A stretch of DNA of 8,858 bases from an uncultured Clostridia bacterium (GCA_946623765.1 CAMORL010000065.1:1-8858); one strand, 5' to 3'; numbered from the stretch's first letter, positions 1 to 7,453 are shown. Numbers and translations are program-made. The notes: generated from the sequence alone by a model not told the origin.

Positions 1-325
1 AGCGGAAGCCCTCCTCCTCGTCGCCGGTATAGACCTTGTCTCCGCCGAACATCGCCAGATTGTCGATGAAATAGAAGCGGACATTGTCCTGCACGAGCGA
101 ATCGATTCCGCAGAATACGGAATAGCTGCCGAGCTGCAGGTTAAAGTGGCAGATATGCTCCATCCGATAGATGTAGTAATCGTCGATCTGCCGGTATTTC
201 GGAATCATGACGCACACTTCGGCGCCCTGCGACACCAGTTCTTTCGGAAGCGAACCGACGACGTCGGCCAGTCCTCCGGTCTTTACATAGGGAAAGCACT
301 CGCTTGCAGCGAATAAAATCTTCAT
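1..325 (-). CDS. glgA: Glycogen synthase GlgA, N-terminal 108 codons (cut by window edge)
   Basis: ADP-glucose-dependent glycogen synthase (GT5 family, GT-B fold) elongates the alpha-1,4-glucan chain in the cytoplasm. Only the N-terminal part is visible. It opens with MKILFAASECFPYVKTGGLAD, the standard start of bacterial GlgA, where Lys15 in KTGGLAD belongs to the ADP-glucose binding motif. DVVGSLPKEL and MIPKY follow, as in the family, and the reading frame stays open to the edge. The ATG is preceded by two AAGGAG ribosome sites in tandem (331-336 and 339-344), the nearer one 5 nt away. It is the fourth gene of the minus-strand glg operon, 19 nt after the glgD stop. The C-terminal domain, and any glgP beyond it as in the B. 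subtilis glgBCDAP order, lie outside the window. Confidence 0.95.
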   Translation of the reverse strand, partial: MKILFAASECFPYVKTGGLADVVGSLPKELVSQGAEVCVMIPKYRQIDDYYIYRMEHICHFNLQLGSYSVFCGIDSLVQDNVRFYFIDNLAMFGGDKVYTGDEEEGFR

Positions 326-344
326 TTCTTCTCCTTTTCTCCTT

Positions 345-1472
345 TTAGACGGTCAGATTCTTGCGGAATACGAGCGGCAGCCCTTCGAAGCCGTTCAGCA
401 TGCGTCCCTCGGTGACCGTAACGCCCTTATCGAGGATGACATGGTCGAGCTTCGCGCCCGCGCGGATCTTCGAACCCTGCATGATGATCGAGTTTTTCAC
501 GACCGCGCCGCGCTCGACGGTAACGCCGCGGAACAGAACCGAGTTTTCAACCGTGCCGTCCACCTTGCAGCCGTCCGCCATCACGACGTTGTGCACGTCC
601 GCGTGTTCGCCGTACTTTGCGGAGATTTCATCCTTGACTTTGGTATAGATCGGGTGTTCTCTGTTATAGAGATCATGCGCTTCGGGCGCGTTCAAAAGCT
701 CCATGCTGTGACGGAAGAACGTGTTGACCGAATCGATGCGCGCTACGTACCCGTCATAGCGCCATCCCATGATGTTGAGCTCGTGCACATGCGTCAGAAG
801 GATGTCGCGCACGAAGTCGATGCCGCCGCGCGAGTACGATTCCTCGACGAGGTCCTCGAACAGCGCTTTGTCGATGATCATGATCTCGCAGGAACGGAAA
901 TTCGATCTCGGATAGCGCGGATACCATTCGAGCTCCTTCACGCGCATGCCGTCCTCGTCGAACAGCAGTCTCAGGTCGCGGTTCTGCTCCTCGGGATCGA
1001 ACGACGCATCCTCGTTGTACATGATCGTAATGTCCGCGCCGGTTTCCTTGTGCTGCGCGAGGATCTTCTCGAACGTGGTGTTGAAGATCGTGTGCGAGCC
1101 GGACAGGATCAGGTACTTTTGATTGGAGTGGCGCACGTACTGCATGATCGAATGATATGCGTCGATGTCGCCGCGGTACACGCCGGTGTTGTCCTTGGTG
1201 GAGAACGGCGGGAGCAGGAACAAACCTTCGCGCTTGCGGTTGAGGTCCCATTCCTTGCCGGTGCCGAGATGGTCCATCAGCGAATGGTAGTTCTTCTGCG
1301 TGATGATGCCGACGTTGCGGATGCCGGAATTCACGAAGTCGGACAGAACGAAGTCGATGACGCGATAGCGGCCGCCGAAAGGAACCGCCGCAACGGCGCG
1401 GCTCAGCGTCAGATCGCGCATATAGGGGTTCGCTTCGCCGGTAAAAATCAAACCGAATGCATCCTGGATCAT
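345..1472 (-). CDS. glgD: Glucose-1-phosphate adenylyltransferase subunit GlgD (non-catalytic partner of GlgC)
   Basis: A 375-residue paralogue of GlgC with the same nucleotidyltransferase domain (about 1-240) and a C-terminal left-handed beta-helix (about 280-350). The catalytic features are lost: the GGQGSRL loop of GlgC reads [11 protein letters not shown] here, the catalytic Asp of LSGDH is Ser126 (LSGSH), and the Lys of FEEKP that binds glucose-1-phosphate aligns with Tyr184 in LEWYP. This matches GlgD proteins, which in Geobacillus stearothermophilus form a hetero-oligomer with GlgC and raise its activity without being active themselves. The role as a regulatory or stabilising subunit is inferred from that family. 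The start overlaps the glgC stop by 4 nt (ATGA, 1469-1472), so translation is probably coupled. A GGAGGT site at 1481-1486 lies 8 nt before the ATG, inside glgC. The spacing to glgA is 19 nt. Confidence 0.95.
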   Translation of the reverse strand: MIQDAFGLIFTGEANPYMRDLTLSRAVAAVPFGGRYRVIDFVLSDFVNSGIRNVGIITQKNYHSLMDHLGTGKEWDLNRKREGLFLLPPFSTKDNTGVYRGDIDAYHSIMQYVRHSNQKYLILSGSHTIFNTTFEKILAQHKETGADITIMYNEDASFDPEEQNRDLRLLFDEDGMRVKELEWYPRYPRSNFRSCEIMIIDKALFEDLVEESYSRGGIDFVRDILLTHVHELNIMGWRYDGYVARIDSVNTFFRHSMELLNAPEAHDLYNREHPIYTKVKDEISAKYGEHADVHNVVMADGCKVDGTVENSVLFRGVTVERGAVVKNSIIMQGSKIRAGAKLDHVILDKGVTVTEGRMLNGFEGLPLVFRKNLTV

Positions 1473-2707
1473 GCGTTTGTACCTCCGTTCACAAACTGAC
1501 TGAGCGTTTCCTGCGTCACGACCGCGCCGCGCGGAATGACCGTGCCGTCCGGAATCGTCACATCGTTGCCGATCAGCGCGATGTCGCCGGTCAGGCGGTT
1601 GTCGATCACTTCGCCTTCCTTGGGCGGTTCACCGATCAGGACATTGTCGCCGATGATCGCGTTTTCGCCGATGATCGCCTTATGCACGATGCTGTTTCTG
1701 CCGATCTTCGAGCCGGGGAACACGACGGAATCAAAGACCTTGCCGCCCTCTTCGAGCTTCGCGCCGCAGAACAGGACCGTATGTTCGACCTCGCCGCGCA
1801 CGACGCAGCCCTCGGTGACGAGACTGTTCTTAATGCGCGCTTCCTTGCTGACGTAATGCGGCGCCATGACCGGGTTGCGCGTATAGATGCGCCACGACGG
1901 ATCGTCGAGGTCCAGAAGCGGCGGGTCGCCGAGCATATCCATGTTCGCTTCCCACAGACTCTGAATCGTTCCGACGTCCTTCCAGTATCCCTCGAACGGA
2001 TAGGCGACCATCTTTTCGCCGGCGTTCAGCATGTTCGGGATGATGTTCTTGCCGAAGTCGTTCTCGCTCTTCTCGTCCGCGTCGTCGCGCTCCATATAGT
2101 CGCGCAGCTTTTTCCAGTCGAAGATATAGATGCCCATCGAGGCGTTGTTGCTCTTGGGCTGCTTGGGCTTTTCCTCGAACGAAACGATCTTGCCGGTCTC
2201 GTCGGTGTTCATGATGCCGAAGCGGTGCGCTTCCTCCATCGGAACCTTCAAAACCGCGATCGTCGCCGCCGCTTTGTGGTCGATGTGGAAGCGGAGCATC
2301 TTGGTGTAGTTCATCTTATAGATGTGGTCGCCCGAAAGGATCAGTACGTAATCGGGATCGTACTGGTCGACAAAGGAGCGGTTCTGCCAAATCGCGTTCG
2401 CCGTGCCGGAATACCAGCGTCCGTCATGCTCGGTCATGTAGGGCGGAAGCACGAACACGCCGCCGTTGTTGCGGTCGAGGTCCCAGTGCTGACCGGTGCC
2501 GAGGTACGCGTTCAGCGCCAGAGGACGGTACTGCGTCAGAACGCCGACCGTGTCAATCTCGGAATTGACGCAGTTCGACAGCGGGAAATCGATGATGCGG
2601 AACTTTCCGCCGAACGGAACCGCCGGCTTTGCCATGCTGGATGTCAGAACGCCGAGACGGCTGCCTTGTCCGCCTGCAAGCAACATGCAGACAATTCTCT
2701 TTTTCAT
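1469..2707 (-). CDS. glgC: Glucose-1-phosphate adenylyltransferase (ADP-glucose pyrophosphorylase), catalytic subunit
   Basis: Makes ADP-glucose and PPi from ATP and glucose-1-phosphate, the committed step of bacterial glycogen synthesis, in the cytoplasm. The 412 residues have the family layout: nucleotidyltransferase domain with [14 protein letters not shown] near residues 9-22 (Arg17 in the catalytic loop), KPAVPFGG at 27-34, LSGDH with catalytic Asp127, and FEEKPK with glucose-1-phosphate-binding Lys180. A C-terminal hexapeptide beta-helix (about 290-400, for example [18 protein letters not shown]) completes it. All key active-site residues are present, in contrast to the adjacent glgD. 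Length is normal for Firmicutes GlgC. The start is supported by GGAGAG at 2713-2718, 5 nt before the ATG. It lies 24 nt downstream of glgB and overlaps glgD by 4 nt. Allosteric behaviour cannot be read from the sequence. Confidence 0.97.
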   Translation of the reverse strand: MKKRIVCMLLAGGQGSRLGVLTSSMAKPAVPFGGKFRIIDFPLSNCVNSEIDTVGVLTQYRPLALNAYLGTGQHWDLDRNNGGVFVLPPYMTEHDGRWYSGTANAIWQNRSFVDQYDPDYVLILSGDHIYKMNYTKMLRFHIDHKAAATIAVLKVPMEEAHRFGIMNTDETGKIVSFEEKPKQPKSNNASMGIYIFDWKKLRDYMERDDADEKSENDFGKNIIPNMLNAGEKMVAYPFEGYWKDVGTIQSLWEANMDMLGDPPLLDLDDPSWRIYTRNPVMAPHYVSKEARIKNSLVTEGCVVRGEVEHTVLFCGAKLEEGGKVFDSVVFPGSKIGRNSIVHKAIIGENAIIGDNVLIGEPPKEGEVIDNRLTGDIALIGNDVTIPDGTVIPRGAVVTQETLSQFVNGGTNA

Positions 2708-2731
2708 GAATTCTCTCCTTTCGAGCGTTGG

Positions 2732-4597
2732 TTATTTCTTAGACTGTGTAAACTTGAAGAACACGGCCCCGTACGGCGGGAGCTTGACGTGGATGCGGTG
2801 CCGGAACTTTCCGAACGTCTCCTCAACGGTCTGCACCGGCTTGTTGTAGTGCAGTCCCGCCCCGCCGAAATACGGCGCGTCGGTCGAGAAAATCTCCTTA
2901 TACTTGCCCGCATGCTCGCTGCCGAGGCAGTAGTCGTCCCACGGAACCGGCGTGAAGTTAAACACGCAAAGCACCGGCACACCGTGCGCATCCTTTCTCA
3001 CGAAAGCGGCAACCGAATGCACCGAGTCGTCCACGGCGATCCAGTCGAATCCGTCCCAATCGTCGTCCCGCTCATAAAGCTGCGGCGTCTTTTGATAGAA
3101 GTGGTTGATCTCCTTCACAAAGCGCTGCATCTCCGCATGTTTCGGGTAATCGAGCAGCAGCCAGTCGAGCGACTCGTCGAACCGCCATTCGATGAACTGT
3201 CCGATCTCCATGCCCATGAAGGTCAGCTTCTTGCCCGGATGCGCCATCTGATACGCGTACAAAAGACGAAGCTGCGCAAACTTCTGCCAGTAATCGCCGG
3301 GCATCTTGTTCAGCATCGACAGCTTGCCGTGCACGACCTCGTCGTGCGAGAACGGCAGGATATAATGTTCGGAGAACGCGTACATCAGCGAGAAGGTCAG
3401 CTTGTCGTGATGCCACTTTCTGTACAGCGAATCCATGTGCATATAGGTCAGCATGTCGTTCATCCAGCCCATATTCCACTTGTAGTCGAAGCCGAGACTG
3501 TCGCCGTGCTTGTCGGTCACGCAAGGGAACGCGGTGCTCTCCTCGGCGATCAGAATCTTGTTGCCGGGGATGTCCGCAATCGCCTGACGGATCTTCTTAA
3601 ACAGCGCGATCGCATCGAGGTTTTCGCGTCCGCCGTAGATGTTCGGCAGCCATTCGCCGTCGCTGCGTCCGTAATCGAGGTACAGCATGCAGCTGACCGC
3701 GTCGACGCGCAGACCGTCGATGTGAAACTCCTTGAGCCAGTAGTATGCGTTGGACACGAGGAAGCTCTGCACCTGCGTTCTGCCGTAATCGAACAGCAGC
3801 GTACCCCACTGCTTCATATCCGAACGGCGCGGATCGGGATGCTCGTAAAGCGGCGTGCCGTCGAAGCGCGCAAGGCCGTAGCTGTCGCGCGTAAAGTGCG
3901 CGGGCACCCAGTCCATGATCACGCCGATGCCCTTTTCGTGGGCGCGGTTGATCAGGTACTTGAGATCGTCGGGCGTGCCGTAGCGCGTGGTCGGCGCATA
4001 ATAGCCGGTCACCTGATAGCCCCAGCTCGGGGTGAACGGATACGCCATCAGCGGCATGAACTCGAGGTGCGTATAGCCCATCTCAACCGCGTAATCGATG
4101 AGATCGGTCGCAAGATCGCGATAGGAAAGCCCCTTCTTCCACGAGCCGAGGTGGCATTCATAGATGTTCATCGGCGCGTTGTGGCGCTTGCTGCAGCGAT
4201 TGAGATACGCGCCGTCGGTCCACTCGAACGGCTTCGCCTCCCAGACCATCGACGCGGTGCCCATCGGTTCGCAGCGCTGCGCGTACGGGTCCGCCTTCAT
4301 CAGAACAGCGCCGTCGTTTCCGGTCACGGCATACTTATAGAGCTGTCCTTCCTTTGCGATGCCGATCAGAATCTCCCATACGCCGGTCGTGCCGACGGGA
4401 GACATCTTGTCGGCTTCCGCATTCCAGTAGTTCCAATCACCGACGACGGAAATGGCGCGCGCATTCGGCGCCCACACGGCAAATCTCCAAACCGATTCCC
4501 CATTGTGTTCCACCAGATGACACCCCAGCGAACGATACGCCGTCAGGGTTTTGCCTTCGTTGAAGTAATAGAGTTCATCATCCGTCAGATGCGACAC
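2732..4597 (-). CDS. glgB: 1,4-alpha-glucan branching enzyme (GH13), proposed GTG start
   Basis: Cuts alpha-1,4-glucan and re-attaches the piece through alpha-1,6 bonds, branching glycogen. From the proposed GTG start it has 621 residues: an N-terminal CBM48-like domain (FAVWAPNARAISVVGDWNYWN, about 39-59), a GH13 barrel and a C-terminal beta domain ending LPPYGAVFFKF. The four GH13 regions are intact: DWVPAHF (Asp229), GLRVDAV (nucleophile Asp299), LIAEEST (acid/base Glu352) and SHDEVVHGK (Asp419). Start choice: the frame is open upstream to an ATG at 4669, but that ATG sits inside the likely -10 box, so it cannot be the start of that transcript. The ATG at 4615 has no ribosome site. The GTG at 4597 follows GAGGTGA closely and gives MSHLTDDELYYFNEG, like other GlgB N termini. 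The function is certain, the exact start is not. It is the first gene of the operon. Confidence 0.95.
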   Translation of the reverse strand: MSHLTDDELYYFNEGKTLTAYRSLGCHLVEHNGESVWRFAVWAPNARAISVVGDWNYWNAEADKMSPVGTTGVWEILIGIAKEGQLYKYAVTGNDGAVLMKADPYAQRCEPMGTASMVWEAKPFEWTDGAYLNRCSKRHNAPMNIYECHLGSWKKGLSYRDLATDLIDYAVEMGYTHLEFMPLMAYPFTPSWGYQVTGYYAPTTRYGTPDDLKYLINRAHEKGIGVIMDWVPAHFTRDSYGLARFDGTPLYEHPDPRRSDMKQWGTLLFDYGRTQVQSFLVSNAYYWLKEFHIDGLRVDAVSCMLYLDYGRSDGEWLPNIYGGRENLDAIALFKKIRQAIADIPGNKILIAEESTAFPCVTDKHGDSLGFDYKWNMGWMNDMLTYMHMDSLYRKWHHDKLTFSLMYAFSEHYILPFSHDEVVHGKLSMLNKMPGDYWQKFAQLRLLYAYQMAHPGKKLTFMGMEIGQFIEWRFDESLDWLLLDYPKHAEMQRFVKEINHFYQKTPQLYERDDDWDGFDWIAVDDSVHSVAAFVRKDAHGVPVLCVFNFTPVPWDDYCLGSEHAGKYKEIFSTDAPYFGGAGLHYNKPVQTVEETFGKFRHRIHVKLPPYGAVFFKFTQSKK

Positions 4598-4602
4598 GTG
4601 CT

Positions 4603-4609
4603 TCACCTC
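4603..4609 (-). promoter_or_regulatory. Ribosome binding site that decides the glgB start
   Basis: On the minus strand this reads GAGGTGA, seven bases matching the extended Shine-Dalgarno core, 5 nt before the GTG at 4597. Neither upstream ATG (4615, 4669) has a comparable site. This supports a 621-residue GlgB, shorter than the longest open frame would suggest. Confidence 0.6.
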
Positions 4610-4630
4610 ACCCATAGATATTCGACAAAC

Positions 4631-4648
4631 GGACAGATGGACCTGTCC
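4631..4648. promoter_or_regulatory. Inverted repeat GGACAG-N6-CTGTCC in the glgB leader
   Basis: A perfect 6-bp inverted repeat with a 6-nt spacer (ATGGAC on the plus strand), just downstream of the predicted glgB transcription start. It could be a repressor operator or a small mRNA hairpin ahead of the ribosome site. It has no U-run, so it is not a terminator. The function is unknown. Confidence 0.4.
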
Positions 4649-4664
4649 ATATTCATTCAACACT

Positions 4665-4693
4665 ATCATACCATATATTTTTTCAATTTTGAA
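4665..4693 (-). promoter_or_regulatory. Promoter of the glgBCDA operon (sigma-A type, extended -10)
   Basis: On the minus strand the -35 TTCAAA (4688-4693) and -10 TATGAT (4665-4670) are separated by exactly 17 bp. TGG directly before the -10 gives an extended -10 TGn motif. Transcription would start near 4658, leaving a leader of about 60 nt to the GTG of glgB. The region is AT-rich, in contrast to the GC-rich coding flanks. No other comparably good promoter was seen before glgC, glgD or glgA, so the four genes probably share this one. Confidence 0.65.
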
Positions 4694-4769
4694 CCACCAA
4701 ACGAATGAATTTTATGTAAAACCTGCAAAAAATTGAACCTTTCTGTTTCTCTTTTTACAGAATGTGTGG

Positions 4770-4775
4770 TATACT
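4770..4775 (+). promoter_or_regulatory. Extended -10 promoter of the LytM-domain gene
   Basis: TATACT preceded by TGG (TGn motif), 24 bp before the ATG at 4800. The -35 region at 17-bp spacing is poor (TTCTCT, about 3 of 6 matches), so the promoter probably depends on the extended -10. It also excludes the upstream in-frame GTG at 4764 as a translation start, since that lies before the transcript begins. Confidence 0.5.
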
Positions 4776-4799
4776 CTGAAAAAAGAAAGGGGGAGCGCC

Positions 4800-5945
4800 A
4801 TGAAAAGCGGAAAAGCATTTCGGATCGTCTGCGCCGCGTTTGCGGGTCTGCTTGTCGCGCTCGCGGTTCTCTTCGTCCTGCTTCCGGGACGGGAAAAGCC
4901 GAAACTCTTCCTTTCGGAAAAGCGCACCGTCATCACCCCGACGCCCGGCACCGAACTGCAGGATTCGGTCGAGGCGAACACGCCCGCGCCGACGCCGGTG
5001 CATATCATTCAAACCCCCGCGCCCGTTCTTCCGAGCGGCGCGGTCAACCTGCTTTCCGACGGCGACGCGCTGTTTGCGCTCGACAGCCGCGAGACGGCGG
5101 AGCTTCTGCTGCGCACGTATTTTCAGCAGTGCGCGTATGAAAACATCGACGATCACAGCATTCTTTTGAAAGCGACGCTCGTTTCGTCCGTTTCGACCGC
5201 GCCTGCGGACGGAACGGTCGAATACCTTTCCTTTGATGCGGCGCTCAACAAGCTCAACAAAAACCGTTCGCTCATTTCCGTGCAGCGTTCCGTCGAACGC
5301 GCGTCGGTCTCGGTCTCCGAGCCGGGCGTGCGCTCGCAAAAAAGCGACCTGCTGCCTGTCGGCGCGCGCTTTTATCTGCAGCTCGGCACCGGCGCAAGGA
5401 CGCTGACGCTCTCGGAACTGCTCTATAAGGACGGCTTTGCCGCGTCCGACGTCGAAACGCTGAACCGGCAGGTCTCCCAGCTTACGCAAACATCCTTCCT
5501 TGAGGGCACCTATCGCGTCGCGCAGCCGGACCGCGAACCCGGCAGCAAGGAGGGCAGACGCGGGAAGGACAAGGGGAACCTGCGCTTTTCCGCGCCGGTC
5601 AAGGGCGACGTCGTCAGCTATTTCGGCATCCGCTTCGGCGAGATGCACTACGGCATCGATTACAGCGCGTCGACCGGCTCGCGCATCTACGCGCCGGAGG
5701 ACGGAACGGTCATTTTCTGCGGGGAGCGTCCCGGCTATGGAACCGTCGTCGAAATCAAGCACGAGAACGGGTTCGTCTCTCGGCTTTCCTCCTGCGCGAA
5801 CGTCGCCGTCGAGCTCGAACAGCACGTCAAGCGCGGCGCGGTGATCGGCTATATGCCCGCCATCGAGGGACGCGGCGCGCCGATTCTGCACTACGAGCTT
5901 CTGATCGACGGAATCCCGTACAATCCGCTGTATTATTTATCGTGA
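4800..5945 (+). CDS. Membrane-anchored M23/LytM-fold protein, probably without peptidase activity
   Basis: A 381-residue protein with a short basic N terminus, one membrane segment at about 8-29, a Pro/Thr-rich stalk at about 46-78 (TPTPG, TPAPTP, TPAP), a middle region (about 80-250) that I do not recognise, and a C-terminal M23/LytM domain (about 260-381). The predicted orientation places the bulk outside the membrane. The domain is recognisable from PVKGDVVSYFGIRFG, HYGIDYSA, YGTVVEIKHENG, VKRGAVIGY and LHYEL. The expected metal ligands are present (His283, Asp287, His364). The two catalytic histidines are not: the YAHL position reads Ser331 and the first His of HLH reads Ile362. This suggests a scaffold or amidase activator like EnvC, or a SpoIIQ-like protein, but which is unknown. 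The ATG at 4800 follows GGGGGAG at 4789-4795. It is divergent from glgB and upstream of dnaA. Confidence 0.8.
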   Translation: MKSGKAFRIVCAAFAGLLVALAVLFVLLPGREKPKLFLSEKRTVITPTPGTELQDSVEANTPAPTPVHIIQTPAPVLPSGAVNLLSDGDALFALDSRETAELLLRTYFQQCAYENIDDHSILLKATLVSSVSTAPADGTVEYLSFDAALNKLNKNRSLISVQRSVERASVSVSEPGVRSQKSDLLPVGARFYLQLGTGARTLTLSELLYKDGFAASDVETLNRQVSQLTQTSFLEGTYRVAQPDREPGSKEGRRGKDKGNLRFSAPVKGDVVSYFGIRFGEMHYGIDYSASTGSRIYAPEDGTVIFCGERPGYGTVVEIKHENGFVSRLSSCANVAVELEQHVKRGAVIGYMPAIEGRGAPILHYELLIDGIPYNPLYYLS

Positions 5946-5973
5946 GAAGTTGCCGCTTCTTTTGAAAAATCAC

Positions 5974-6002
5974 TTTCCAAAAGCCGTGAAATCTGTTATG
6001 AT
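5974..6002 (+). promoter_or_regulatory. Promoter of dnaA
   Basis: -35 TTTCCA (5974-5979, 4 of 6 matches) and -10 TATGAT (5997-6002, 5 of 6) with 17-bp spacing. Transcription would start near 6009, giving a leader of about 55 nt that contains the hairpin at 6021-6037. I saw no DnaA box in the 119 bp between the LytM gene and dnaA. Confidence 0.55.
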
Positions 6003-6020
6003 AATAGAGGAAGAAAAGCA

Positions 6021-6046
6021 GCCGAAGCTTCTTCGGCGTGTTTTTT
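6021..6046 (+). terminator. Terminator-like hairpin in the dnaA leader
   Basis: GCCGAAG (6021-6027), loop CTT, CTTCGGC (6031-6037), then GTG and six T (6041-6046). This is a perfect 7-bp stem with five G-C pairs and a U-run, the form of an intrinsic terminator. It lies downstream of the predicted dnaA promoter and 18 nt before the dnaA ATG. It could end transcripts of the LytM gene, attenuate dnaA, or both. Its tail overlaps an in-frame GTG at 6038, which makes that GTG an unlikely dnaA start. Confidence 0.55.
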
Positions 6047-6064
6047 CATGAGATAGGGGACCGT

Positions 6065-7384
6065 ATGGAAGAAATGAAAAAAACCTGGGCGCTTGCAAAG
6101 GAAGGCATTCGTCCGCAAATCGCCGCCGTGACGTTCCACCGCTGGATCGACGTGCTCGACCCGGTCGTGGTACAGAACGGGATTCTGGTGATGGAAGCGC
6201 CGGACGACGTCGTGAAAAACACGGTGTCGGAATACTATATGGATTACGTGCGCAATGCGGTGCAGAAGGCGGATCCGGATATTCTCGATATCCTGCTGAT
6301 CGTGCCCTCGCAGCGCAAGGATTTCGTGCATGTTTCGTCGGAAGAGGTGTCGATCAACTCGCTGACGCTGAACCCGCAGTACACGTTCGATACGTTCATC
6401 GTCGGAAAGTCGAACGACTTTGCGCACGCGGCCTGCGTCGCGGTCGTCGAAGCGCCGGGCAGGGCGTATAATCCGCTGTTCCTGTACGGCGGCGTGGGTC
6501 TCGGAAAGACGCATCTGATGCACGCGATCGGTCACGCGATGAAGGAAGCGAACCCGTCGGCGCGCATCGTGTACGTGACGAGCGAAATGTTCACGAACGA
6601 CATGATCGAAGCGGTCCGCTACGGCAAAAACACGGAGTTTCGCCAGCGCTACCGCAACGTCGACCTTCTGATGATCGACGATATCCAGTTCATCGCCGGA
6701 AAACAGGCGGTGCAGGAGGAATTTTTCAACACGTTCAATACCCTGCACAACGCCGGAAAGCAGATCGTCATCAGCTCCGACCGCCCGCCCAAGGAGATCA
6801 AAGCGCTCGAAGAACGCCTTTCCTCACGATTTGAATGGGGTCTTGTCGCGGACATTCAGGTTCCGGACCTTGAAACGCGAACCGCCATTTTAAGAAACCG
6901 CGCGCAGAACAAGCATGTGGAAATCGACGACGAGATCATCAATTTCATTGCGGAAAACATCGTCGACAACATTCGAAAGCTCGAGGGCTCATTGAATCGC
7001 GTGATCGCGTATGCGACGATCCGCCGCCTGCCGATCACCCTGCCGCTTGCGAAGGAAGCGATGAAGGAAATGCTTCCGAAGAAGAAGGAGATCGAGATCA
7101 CGCCGGACCGCATCAAGGAAACGGTCGCGGATTACTATTCGATCCCGATCGAAAGCATGATGTCGCAGCGGCGCGACAAGGAGGTCGTGATGCCGCGGCA
7201 GATCGCGATGTACTTCTGCCACGAGCTGTTGAGCTTGCCGTATAAGCGCATTTCGACGCTGTTCGACCGCAATGATCACACGACGGCGATTTCCGCCTGC
7301 AACAAGATCGATCAGATGATCGACGCCGATCCGGCATTTCGCGACACGGTCGAGAGCATCAAAGCACGCATCAAAGAGGATTAA
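6065..7384 (+). CDS. dnaA: Chromosomal replication initiator protein DnaA
   Basis: Binds DnaA boxes, forms an ATP-dependent filament at oriC and opens the DNA. The 439 residues have domain I (about 1-82), a very short linker, an AAA+ domain and a C-terminal DNA-binding domain. Visible motifs are Walker A GGVGLGKTH (142-150, Lys148), Walker B LLMIDDIQF (Asp205, Asp206), the arginine finger region RLSSRFEWGL (Arg255), and sensor 2 in NIRKLEGSLNR (Arg304). Domain IV has MPRQIAMYF and DHTT at 404-407. The usual signature FGGRDHTTV reads FDRNDHTTA here, with Gly-Gly-Arg replaced by Asp-Arg-Asn. Length is close to other Firmicutes DnaA (B. subtilis 446). The ATG at 6065 has a modest AGGGGA site 4 nt upstream; an in-frame ATG at 6074 is a less likely alternative. 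The upstream GTG at 6038 overlaps the hairpin tail. Confidence 0.97.
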   Translation: MEEMKKTWALAKEGIRPQIAAVTFHRWIDVLDPVVVQNGILVMEAPDDVVKNTVSEYYMDYVRNAVQKADPDILDILLIVPSQRKDFVHVSSEEVSINSLTLNPQYTFDTFIVGKSNDFAHAACVAVVEAPGRAYNPLFLYGGVGLGKTHLMHAIGHAMKEANPSARIVYVTSEMFTNDMIEAVRYGKNTEFRQRYRNVDLLMIDDIQFIAGKQAVQEEFFNTFNTLHNAGKQIVISSDRPPKEIKALEERLSSRFEWGLVADIQVPDLETRTAILRNRAQNKHVEIDDEIINFIAENIVDNIRKLEGSLNRVIAYATIRRLPITLPLAKEAMKEMLPKKKEIEITPDRIKETVADYYSIPIESMMSQRRDKEVVMPRQIAMYFCHELLSLPYKRISTLFDRNDHTTAISACNKIDQMIDADPAFRDTVESIKARIKED

Positions 7385-7453
7385 AGACTTTTCCACAGAA
7401 TGTGGATTTGTCAAGTGGTCGGATTTGGGGTAATTCGGATACTGTGGAAAGCG

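Noticed and set aside
441..1499. A 352-codon plus-strand open frame opposite glgD
   Set aside because: It is antisense to glgD with the same low-complexity Arg/Val/Asp-rich composition, and has no supporting start signals.
1457..4708. A 1083-codon open frame on the plus strand opposite glgC and glgB
   Set aside because: It lies antisense to two certain genes, has no ribosome site, and its translation is Arg/Val/His/Asp-rich without recognisable domains. Codon bias of GC-rich genes leaves the opposite frame open.
4763..4771. TGTGGTATA as a DnaA box near the LytM promoter
   Set aside because: Only about 6 of 9 positions match, and it coincides with the extended -10 element.
4755..5891. A 378-codon minus-strand open frame opposite the LytM gene
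   Set aside because: Its composition is Arg/Ala/Asp-rich, it overlaps a gene with a clear promoter, ribosome site and domain, and it has no recognisable motif.
5945..5963. Small hairpin AGAAG-N6-CTTCT with TTTT just after the LytM gene
   Set aside because: A 5-bp stem with two G-C pairs and four T is too weak to call a terminator. The hairpin at 6021-6037 is much stronger.
7408..7436. TTGTCA-N17-TAATTC as a dnaN promoter within oriC
   Set aside because: The -35 is good, but the -10 matches the consensus at only a few positions, and it overlaps DnaA-box DNA.
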